The notes beneath the pieces are model-generated. The model searched no databases. It was not told the origin of the DNA and was given only the letters and a program-made list of their open reading frames with translations. From Acidobacteriaceae bacterium (GTDB lineage: Bacteria; Acidobacteriota; Terriglobia; Terriglobales; Acidobacteriaceae): 64,000 nt of DNA. Made by a program: the position numbers and the translations under genes. The stretch lies in NCBI GenBank assembly GCA_003134995.1, contig PLDC01000004.1, positions 8,589 through 72,588 of the forward strand, written 5' to 3'. Below are positions 58,017-64,000 of this stretch, piece after piece; position 1 is the first letter of the stretch, and each line of letters starts with the position of its first letter.

Positions 58017-59078
58017 ATGAAGACAAGCCTAACAACTCTAGTGGCCGCACTGTTGCTATCAACGCTGTCAGCACAAACGACAACCCCGCCAAATCAAGCC
58101 ACGCCGCAGGAAAAACATTTACGCAACGTGCATCAGCTAACCTTCGGCGGACAAAACGCCGAAGCCTATTTCTCCTCCGACGGCACCAAGCTCATCTTCC
58201 AGTCCTCCCACGGAGACGTGAAGTGCGATCAGATCTTCATCATGAACATCGACGGCAGCGACCAGCACATGGTCTCCACCGGCAAGGGACGCACCACCTG
58301 CAGCTACTTCTATCCCGACGGCAAAAAGATTCTGTTCGCGTCCACGCACCTGGCCAGCCCCGAGTGTCCGCCGCGGCCGGATTTCTCGAAGGGTTACGTG
58401 TGGGGCGTTTATGCCGGATACGACATCTTCACCGCCAACCCCGACGGCTCTGACCTGAAGCAGCTCACGAACACTCCCGGCTACGACGCCGAAGCAACGA
58501 TTTCGATCGACGGAAAAAAGATTGTCTTCACTTCCCTGCGCAACGGCGACCTCGACATTTATTCGATGGACGCCGACGGCAAGCACGTCAAGCAACTCAC
58601 GCACGAACTCGGCTACGATGGCGGCCCGTACTACTCGCCCGACCGTAAGTGGATCGTTTATCGCGCCTATCATCCTCAGCGCGAGGAAGAAATCCGCGAC
58701 TACAAAGAGTTGCTGGCGCGAAACCTGATCCGGCCCACATCGCTTGAACTATGGATCATGAAGGCCGACGGCAGCGCCAAGCGCCAGATCACAAAGCTCG
58801 GCGCCGCGAGCTTCGGCCCGTCATTTCTGAACGACGGCAAGCGCATCATTTTTTCTTCCAACTACGACCCGGTGACGCACGACAAGGGCGGCGAGGGCAA
58901 CTTCGAACTTTGGCTAATCAACTCCGACGGCAGCGATCTCGAGCGCATCACCTACAGCGACGGCTTCGACGGCTTTCCCATGTTCAGCCCCGACGGAAAA
59001 AAACTGGTATGGGCCTCAAACCGCAACGCCAAAGCTCCGCACGAAACCAACATCTTCATTGCAGATTGGGTACCGTAG
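58017..59078 (+). CDS. Secreted TolB-like (PD40 repeat) protein
   Basis: A 353-residue protein. Signal peptide MKTSLTTLVAALLLSTLSAQ. Five to six PD40/WD40-like blades: AYFSSDGTKLIFQSSHGD, SYFYPDGKKILFASTHLASP, ATISIDGKKIVFTSLRNGDL, YYSPDRKWIVYRAYH, SFLNDGKRIIFSSNYD and MFSPDGKKLVWASNRN. Periplasmic propeller of the TolB kind but without the TolB N-domain; probably a binding or enzyme-associated protein. No tol-pal genes nearby. Confidence 0.82.
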   Translation: MKTSLTTLVAALLLSTLSAQTTTPPNQATPQEKHLRNVHQLTFGGQNAEAYFSSDGTKLIFQSSHGDVKCDQIFIMNIDGSDQHMVSTGKGRTTCSYFYPDGKKILFASTHLASPECPPRPDFSKGYVWGVYAGYDIFTANPDGSDLKQLTNTPGYDAEATISIDGKKIVFTSLRNGDLDIYSMDADGKHVKQLTHELGYDGGPYYSPDRKWIVYRAYHPQREEEIRDYKELLARNLIRPTSLELWIMKADGSAKRQITKLGAASFGPSFLNDGKRIIFSSNYDPVTHDKGGEGNFELWLINSDGSDLERITYSDGFDGFPMFSPDGKKLVWASNRNAKAPHETNIFIADWVP

Positions 59079-59198
59079 GAAATTGCTGATTAATGAGCTC
59101 CGACCGTCGATTTCAGAATGAACCCAGCTCTTCTTCGCGTCCTCAGCGGCCTTTCTTCGCGAACTCCGCGGTTAAAAGCTCTTTCCGGCGGGTAGCAA

Positions 59199-59837
59199 TC
59201 ATCCATCAAATTTAGATTCTTTAGACAGAAACTGTTGGAACCTGCTCTCCTCATCGACTGAAGCTTGCAGCGGACTTGATGCTCCGCGGCCAGCTTTCTG
59301 TCGCGCAAACCAAATCACAACACCAATCATTCCGATCCAGCCCACAGCGCGAACCACTGCGGCAATCGTGGTGTCGTAATCAAGCACGCCGAGGCTCGAG
59401 AAGATTGTGTTGAAGTCGTGCTTAGCGAATTCAGGGTCGCCGGTAGTGACCAGCGGCAGAACCATTGCTCGCGCGTCGGCCATGTAGGTTGCGGTGTAGA
59501 GCCAATTCTCGAAGAAGAAAAACAGGCAAAAGACGAAGCCCGCGGTTTCGCGTTGCGAAAAGAAGTACACGGCCAGAAGCAACGGGACCAGCCACTGCAG
59601 TAACGTCCCTCCCCAAAGGCAGAGCGTGGGGCCGAACCAACTGAATAGGTTGTGGCCGCCTTCGTGAACGATGAGATTGGCGCTGTCGATGAAAAGAAAT
59701 CCACCATGCGCGGAGAACGCATAGGCGAGAAACGCGACGTAGAATACCATCCACGCCCACAAAGCCGGCTGCGAAACCGGCTTCCAGGGCTCGTCGAAGC
59801 CCAGTTGCTCCAAAAGTGAAGACAGAAAATCGCGCAT
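59199..59837 (-). CDS. Membrane protein with HEGGH motif
   Basis: A 212-residue protein with four to five membrane helices. ATG at 59837 (MRDFLSSLLEQLGFDEPWKP). LWAWMVFYVAFLAYAFSAHG leads to LFIDSANLIVHEGGHNLFSW, a zinc-protease-like HExxH in a membrane setting. Further helices LWGGTLLQWLVPLLLAVYFF, FVFCLFFFFENWLYTATYMA and a DYDTTIAAVVRAVGWIGMIG end. No site-2-protease NPDG motif is seen, so peptidase activity is only suggested. Confidence 0.65.
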   Translation of the reverse strand: MRDFLSSLLEQLGFDEPWKPVSQPALWAWMVFYVAFLAYAFSAHGGFLFIDSANLIVHEGGHNLFSWFGPTLCLWGGTLLQWLVPLLLAVYFFSQRETAGFVFCLFFFFENWLYTATYMADARAMVLPLVTTGDPEFAKHDFNTIFSSLGVLDYDTTIAAVVRAVGWIGMIGVVIWFARQKAGRGASSPLQASVDEESRFQQFLSKESKFDG

Positions 59838-59976
59838 GAGCAATAGAGTTAGCCTGGTGGAAATTTTAGGATAAGGGGCTGGTTGCTGCAGGTTACGAAG
59901 GTCAGCGTTGCATCGAGCGGACGCGAGCAAACGTTTTTGCTACATTGGTCTCCGGTTTCCAGAAAGGATCGACGGA

Positions 59977-60738
59977 ATGAAGGCTCAGGCGAGCAACGGT
60001 ACGCTAATCGTGACGGGGGGAAGCCGCGGGATCGGCGCCGCGATAGCGAAGCTAGCTGGTGAGCGCGGCTTCTCCGTCGCGGTGAACTTCGCCACGGGCG
60101 CGGCTGAAGCTGGCACAGTAGCTGAACAGATCATCTCTGCCGGCGGGCGCGCTCTCGCGATTCAAGCTGACATCTCGCGTGAAGAAGATATCCTCCGGCT
60201 GTTTGAAACGGCAGAGCGCGAGTTAGGGCCGATCAAGGCTCTCGTCAATAATGCCGGCATCACCGGCGGATTCTCTCGCGTGGATTCAGTGAGCGCCAGC
60301 ACTCTCGCGCAAGTGATGGCCGTGAATGTCACAGGAGCGATCCTGTGCGCGCGCGAAGCAGTGCGCCGCATGTCGACGCGACACGGCGGAACCGGCGGCG
60401 TGATCGTGAATATTTCTTCGCGCGCTGCACAGATTGGTTCTGCCGGAGAGTGGGTGCACTACGCCGCGTCGAAGGGCGCGATCGATAGCTTCACGATTGG
60501 ATTGGCGCGCGAGGTCGCAACCGAAGGCATCCGGGTAAATGCAGTAGCTCCGGGGCTGATCGAGACCGGGCTGCACGCCGCGAACGGCGCGCCCGACCGC
60601 CTGAATCAACTTGCGGTGACCATTCCGATGCAAAGACCGGGCACTTCGCTCGAAGTTGCGGAAGCAGTACTGTGGCTGCTCTCGCCCGCCGCCTCCTACA
60701 CCACGGGCGCTATTTTGGAAGTTGGCGGCGGACGCTAA
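59977..60738 (+). CDS. Short-chain dehydrogenase/reductase
   Basis: A 253-residue SDR. NAD(P) motif LIVTGGSRGIGAAIAKLAGE; NNAGITGGFSRVDSVS; catalytic Ser region VIVNISSRAAQIGSAGEWVH then YAASKGAIDSFTIGLAREVA with YxxxK; PGLIETGLH; and the C-terminal AVLWLLSPAASYTTGAILEV. It is of the FabG/classical type. Substrate not predictable. AGAAAGGATCGACGG precedes the ATG at 59977. Confidence 0.9.
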   Translation: MKAQASNGTLIVTGGSRGIGAAIAKLAGERGFSVAVNFATGAAEAGTVAEQIISAGGRALAIQADISREEDILRLFETAERELGPIKALVNNAGITGGFSRVDSVSASTLAQVMAVNVTGAILCAREAVRRMSTRHGGTGGVIVNISSRAAQIGSAGEWVHYAASKGAIDSFTIGLAREVATEGIRVNAVAPGLIETGLHAANGAPDRLNQLAVTIPMQRPGTSLEVAEAVLWLLSPAASYTTGAILEVGGGR

Positions 60739-60775
60739 TTCACATTGGCGCGATTCAGATCAACAATGATTCAGC

Positions 60776-61219
60776 CTAACGAGGCGCGCCGGCCGGTGAA
60801 TCCTCCGACGTCCACAGTTGAACCCGAGTTCCGGGCAGGCACGTGGAGTAGCCTGCAGGCCTGGTTGCATCAGAATCTGGATCATCGCGCGTGACGCGAT
60901 ACGTCCGCATGGAGTAACAGGTCACGTCGTTCGGCTCGAGCCGAAGCACGGTGTTAGAAAGTTCAGGTACAGGAATGGCAGTGAAATCGTGGCCTTTTGG
61001 CTGCGTGGCATTCGGCGCCGACTGCGAGGGACCCTTAGCCTTCTTAATAAAGACGCAGTGATAGTTACGCAGCTGAGCGCAAGCGTCAACCCACCTTTGC
61101 GGCAAAATAAAAGATGTTGAAGGAGAATCGGCGCTTTTGTCCGGCGCGGCCTGCGCCGCAGCCGACACGACGCCAGCAGCAATCAACAGCGAAACAACCA
61201 GAAGGCGGGGGATGAGCAT
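60776..61219 (-). CDS. Exported hypothetical protein
   Basis: A 147-residue protein starting at 61219 after GAGGAGGGTTTT. Signal peptide LLVVSLLIAAGVVSAAAQ. The mature domain has three to four Cys (VDACAQLRNYHCVFI, VTCYSMRTYRVTRDD, YSTCLPGTRVQLW) that could form disulfides. Acidobacteria-type secreted protein without an assigned family. Confidence 0.6.
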   Translation of the reverse strand: MLIPRLLVVSLLIAAGVVSAAAQAAPDKSADSPSTSFILPQRWVDACAQLRNYHCVFIKKAKGPSQSAPNATQPKGHDFTAIPVPELSNTVLRLEPNDVTCYSMRTYRVTRDDPDSDATRPAGYSTCLPGTRVQLWTSEDSPAGAPR

Positions 61220-61306
61220 AAAACCCTCCTCATTTGCGAACATTATAGCTCCAACGTTTTGAACTTAGAACCAATATCTTTGGAAGTGTAGCCGAACTAA
61301 ATCGAT

Positions 61307-62263
61307 TCACCCTTTGGCATCGCGGTCCGGTGTGCGCGCCATTTGTAGTGCGCCATCCACTGGGTCAACGATTTCGGGATTCACTTCAAGCCGTCGATCA
61401 ATGGCACCAACTTCACTGCGGAACATTTCGCGCACTCGCGCGGAGTGACGAAAAACTCCTCCCGCCATTGCGAGTGCAACCGTATCGCTGTTCTCTGCAA
61501 ATAGCTGGCGAACCACGATTGCAGCAAGTTGCGCCAGTTCCCTACCGGCTTGCGCGAGCACGCGCTGGGAGATGAGGTCACCCGCATTCGCAGCGGCCAG
61601 GATCGCGGGCAACAGCGTCGCGAAGTCCGGATTGGAGTTGGCGACGCGCACGAACTCGTCGAGGGAGTGGAAGTCCCATGCAGCCTTCATCTCGCGAAAG
61701 AGCGGCAGAGCTTCGGCTATGGCTTGATGATCTCCGCTGCGCTCCGCGCCTGCCTTCGTTTCATCGATCTGGCGCAGCAGAGCGGAGACCGCGGTGCGGC
61801 CGATCCAATGCGCCGAACCTTCATCGGAAATGGCGAAGCCCCATCCTCCCGTGCGTGCGGTTTCGCCCCGTGCGTTTCGGGCATAAGCGATCGAGCCAGT
61901 CCCGGCGGTCACGATCACTCCCGGCCCTGTGCCAAAAGCCGCTGCCAGCGCAATCTGCATGTCGCCTACGACTTCGATTTCACCGGGAATGATCTCGGCC
62001 ACAACTTTGCGGATCGTACTCGCAACTTCCTCGCGGCCAGCGCCCGCGACCCCAATGCAGGCGCGCTGCACTTGCCGGGGATCAATTTGCGCAGTCGCGC
62101 ATGCTTCGCGAATCACCAGTTGTAGAGCCTCGCGAGCGCGACTTTCCCCCACGCGTGTAATGTTGCTGGGGCCCGCTGTAACCGTAGCGAGGAGCGAATA
62201 TTCGTCACCTACAGCGCACGTAGTCTTGCTGCCGCCGCCGTCAATGCCCAGGTAGTACGCCAC
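61307..62263 (-). CDS. BadF/BadG-family ATPase, N-acetylglucosamine-kinase-like
   Basis: A 318-residue ASKHA-fold kinase. Phosphate-1 motif YYLGIDGGGSKTTCAVGDE; GPSNITRVGESRAREALQLV; VTAGTGSIAYARNARGETAR; GGWGFAISDEGSAHWIGRTA; and VALAMAGGVFRHSARVREMF. These match GlcNAc-kinase-like members of the BadF/BadG/BcrA/BcrD family. It probably phosphorylates an amino sugar from cell wall or chitin turnover. A sodium:solute symporter gene lies downstream in the other direction and could import sugars. Confidence 0.87.
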   Translation of the reverse strand: MAYYLGIDGGGSKTTCAVGDEYSLLATVTAGPSNITRVGESRAREALQLVIREACATAQIDPRQVQRACIGVAGAGREEVASTIRKVVAEIIPGEIEVVGDMQIALAAAFGTGPGVIVTAGTGSIAYARNARGETARTGGWGFAISDEGSAHWIGRTAVSALLRQIDETKAGAERSGDHQAIAEALPLFREMKAAWDFHSLDEFVRVANSNPDFATLLPAILAAANAGDLISQRVLAQAGRELAQLAAIVVRQLFAENSDTVALAMAGGVFRHSARVREMFRSEVGAIDRRLEVNPEIVDPVDGALQMARTPDRDAKG

Positions 62264-62284
62264 GCGTTTAGTTCTACCACACGG

Positions 62285-62315
62285 CAGTTCTCAGTTCTCG
62301 GTTCTCAGTTCTCAG
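62285..62315. repeat. Heptamer array (TTCTCAG), single arm
   Basis: CAGTTCTCAGTTCTCGGTTC followed by TCAGTTCTCAG. The units are the same as those of the hairpin at 30889-30963, 31 kb away, but here no inverse arm is present. Confidence 0.75.
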
Positions 62316-62406
62316 TAAATGCCTCCGGGCATTCGTTCCTGTTCTCCTGCAGGACGTCCATACAGACGCACTCGCATTCGAACTCGATTCACGCCATAAT
62401 TTGAAA

Positions 62407-62808
62407 ATGGCTAACATGAAACTTCAAATATCCGAACTACCCAATTCTGGGGACGCACGCGGGTTCAGCTTCACTGCTCCACCCGAGGCGCTCGATTTCC
62501 TCGAACGCATTGCCGACCTTCACATGGCTTCGACCGCGCCGGGGGCCGTGCGCGGCAATCACTATCACCTGCGCCGGCGCGAGGCCATCGTCATGCTGCC
62601 GGGCTCAGCCTGGTCGCTGCACTGGGATGACGGCGCGGGCTCGCCGGCGCAGCACCGCAGCTTTGATGGCAGCGGCGCGGTGCTGATCCTGATTTCGCCG
62701 GGCAGTTCGCATGCGGTGCGCAATGACGGAACAGCCGTGCTCTGGTTCGCGGCCTTTTCGTCCGAAAAGTTCGACCCCTCAGAAACTGTCGAGCGAAAAG
62801 TGGTATAG
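62407..62808 (+). CDS. Cupin-like (WxcM-type) protein
   Basis: A 133-residue double-stranded beta-helix protein: ISELPNSGDARGFSFTAPPE, GNHYHLRRREAIVMLPGSAW, VLILISPGSSHAVRNDGTAV and LWFAAFSS. The HYH pair (motif 1) and SHAV (motif 2) supply metal-binding histidines. Similar to sugar-nucleotide isomerase-like cupins. Start at 62407 (MANMKLQ); 62416 is possible. Confidence 0.7.
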   Translation: MANMKLQISELPNSGDARGFSFTAPPEALDFLERIADLHMASTAPGAVRGNHYHLRRREAIVMLPGSAWSLHWDDGAGSPAQHRSFDGSGAVLILISPGSSHAVRNDGTAVLWFAAFSSEKFDPSETVERKVV

Positions 62809-62840
62809 CGAATTTGGTTTTCTTGGCGACCTTCGCGGAT

Positions 62841-62939
62841 TTTCTTAGCGTTCTTCGCGGTTAAGAGCTTTTACTATGGACGCACAAGAAAGCTTTAACC
62901 GCAAAGAATGCAAAGAACGGCCGCGAGGGACGCTAAGAA
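62841..62939. repeat. Inverted repeat upstream of the symporter
   Basis: TTTCTTAGCGTTCTTCGCGG then TTAAGAGCTTT faces AAAGCTTTAACCGCAAAGAA ... GGACGCTAAGAA. A related one-armed sequence with TTCTTCGCG and CGCGGTTAAAAGCTCTTT occurs at 59116-59190. Confidence 0.75.
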
Positions 62940-62958
62940 CATCTTCAACTCATCGGAT

Positions 62959-64000
62959 ATGGGCCTCGATAGACTCGATTTCGCGATCATTGCTCTCTAT
63001 CTCGTCGGGATAACTTTATTCGGGCTGCGCTTTCGCAAGCGGCAGCGTTCGCTGCGCGAGTACTTTCTTGCCGGACGCGATATTCCGTGGTGGGCGATCA
63101 CGCTTTCCATTGTTGCGGCCGAGACTAGCACGCTCACGATCATCAGCATTCCGGGCCTCGCCTACGACACCAACCTCACTTTTCTTCAGGTGGTGATGGG
63201 ATACCTGGTGGGGCGCGTGGTGATCAGCTTTGTGCTGCTGCCGCAGTACTTTCGCGGCGATCTCTACACTGCCTACGAGTTGATTGAACGGCGCTTTGGG
63301 CGCGGCTTGCGCTCGCTGACCGCAGGATTATTTCTGCTGACGCGCGCCGCGGCCGAGGGCGTGCGCGTCTATGCCGTGTCGATCGTAGTGGCGATCGCCC
63401 TGGGCACGGGCCAGGTGACGTCGATCGCCATCATCACTGTATTGACGCTCATCTATACATTCGAAGGCGGACTGGCCGCGGTCATCTGGACCGACGTGGT
63501 GCAGACTGCAATCTATGTCAGCGGAACGCTCGTCGGCCTGTGGACAATTTTGCATCTTGTTCCCGGAGGATGGACGGCGATTCACGCCGCAGCGGCCAGC
63601 GCTGGCAAACTGCAGGTATTCGATTTCACTCCTAATTTCTGGCTGCCTTATACCTTCTGGGCAGGTGTAATTGGCGGGACGTTCTTTATTACTGCCAGTC
63701 ACGGCACGGACCAACTCATCGTGCAGCGCTTGCTGGCGGCGAGAAGCCAGAAACAATCGGTCATGGCGTTGCTTTCGAGTGGCATCGCGATCCTGCTTCA
63801 GTTTGCGCTGTTCCTGATTGTCGGCGTAATGCTCTGGGCCTACTATCGCGTGCCTTCGGCGAACTTCGTCAAGCCGGACCGCATCTACCCCACATTCATT
63901 GTCAGCCGCATGCCGCATGGAATTTCTGGGCTGCTGATTGCCGCGATTCTGGCCGCGGCGATGTCGAACTTGAGCGCGGCTCTGAATTCGCTTTCGTCGA
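62959..64000 (+). CDS. Sodium:solute symporter family protein (partial)
   Basis: The 5' 347 codons run off the window end. MGLDRLDFAIIALYLVGITL, FRKRQRSLREYFLAGRDIPW, AITLSIVAAETSTLTIISIP, YTAYELIERRFGRGLRS, FEGGLAAVIWTDVVQTAIYV and ASHGTDQLIVQRLLAARSQK are classic SSS blocks. At least eight membrane helices are visible. It probably imports a sugar or organic acid with Na+; the sialic-acid or inositol type cannot be separated. ATG at 62959. Confidence 0.93.
   Translation, partial: MGLDRLDFAIIALYLVGITLFGLRFRKRQRSLREYFLAGRDIPWWAITLSIVAAETSTLTIISIPGLAYDTNLTFLQVVMGYLVGRVVISFVLLPQYFRGDLYTAYELIERRFGRGLRSLTAGLFLLTRAAAEGVRVYAVSIVVAIALGTGQVTSIAIITVLTLIYTFEGGLAAVIWTDVVQTAIYVSGTLVGLWTILHLVPGGWTAIHAAAASAGKLQVFDFTPNFWLPYTFWAGVIGGTFFITASHGTDQLIVQRLLAARSQKQSVMALLSSGIAILLQFALFLIVGVMLWAYYRVPSANFVKPDRIYPTFIVSRMPHGISGLLIAAILAAAMSNLSAALNSLSS

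Noticed and set aside
30889-62315. Repeats examined as a CRISPR array
   Set aside because: Units are 7 bp and contiguous, without unique spacers or cas genes.
63328-63918. A 196-codon open frame on the minus strand
   Set aside because: Antisense to the sodium:solute symporter gene, whose helices and motifs are unambiguous.

Overview
The window looks like a chromosomal segment from an Acidobacteriota member of the Terriglobia (Koribacter-like) type. This is inferred from moderately high GC, the gene mix (YpdA-type reductase, PD40/TolB-like secreted proteins, a di-heme oxidoreductase beside TonB-like and cytochrome c genes, a TgpA-type transglutaminase) and many short intergenic repeats; no rRNA is present to prove it. 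Housekeeping genes dominate: ssb, fumC, fabH, the SRP RNA, rimO, pgpA, cinA, thpR, plsY, gpsA, ftsY, ribD, ribE, mobA, uvrC and tRNA-Pro(UGG).

Layout. 1-4 kb: the end of a probable ArsR regulator with its AHSA1 partner, a secreted DinB-like protein, an IS110 transposase remnant, small unknown genes and a C2H2 plus GIY-YIG protein. 4-6.6 kb: a toxin-antitoxin (TA) pair set between two copies of the 5' end of greB, then intact greB and a broken rtcB. 6.6-13.6 kb: tRNA-Pro, ssb, a pterin dehydratase, a secreted S9 peptidase whose signal peptide lies in another frame, YpdA, higBA and fumC. 13.6-18.7 kb is accessory: a DUF3800 gene, an IS1595-type transposase, a TA locus with a frameshifted toxin and a perfect palindromic operator, and two unknown genes. 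18.9-24.3 kb: an EamA transporter rich in CTAG, an NTF2-like protein, fabH, two STAS-like proteins, the SRP RNA, and a thioredoxin-like protein next to a tiny secreted protein carrying four CX3C motifs.

24-42.5 kb is core: tgpA, an outer-membrane barrel, rimO-yacG-pgpA-NHL protein-cinA-thpR-plsY-gpsA, an HD-GYP sensor, ftsY, ribD, ribE, an Mla-type ATPase, mobA and a PilZ protein. 42.5-52.7 kb: an exported heme and TonB-like cluster, prepilin peptidase overlapping a PAS protein that has lost its phospho-acceptor His, coiled-coil and lipoprotein genes, a DinB protein, a TetR regulator and a TPR protein. 52.7-64 kb: an OmpA-like lipoprotein, vapBC, a phosphoesterase, uvrC with a repeat-derived insert, a TolB-like protein, a HEGGH membrane protein, an SDR, an N-acetylglucosamine-kinase-like ATPase, a cupin and the start of a sodium:solute symporter.

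The most distinctive structures are (i) intergenic hairpins built from 7-bp tandem units, architecturally alike but different in sequence at each site; (ii) three copies of a 98-99 bp palindromic element; (iii) the thioredoxin plus CX3C-peptide pair; and (iv) four TA loci, one with a dead toxin and one sitting in a segmental duplication. I found no CRISPR array, prophage or biosynthetic cluster.
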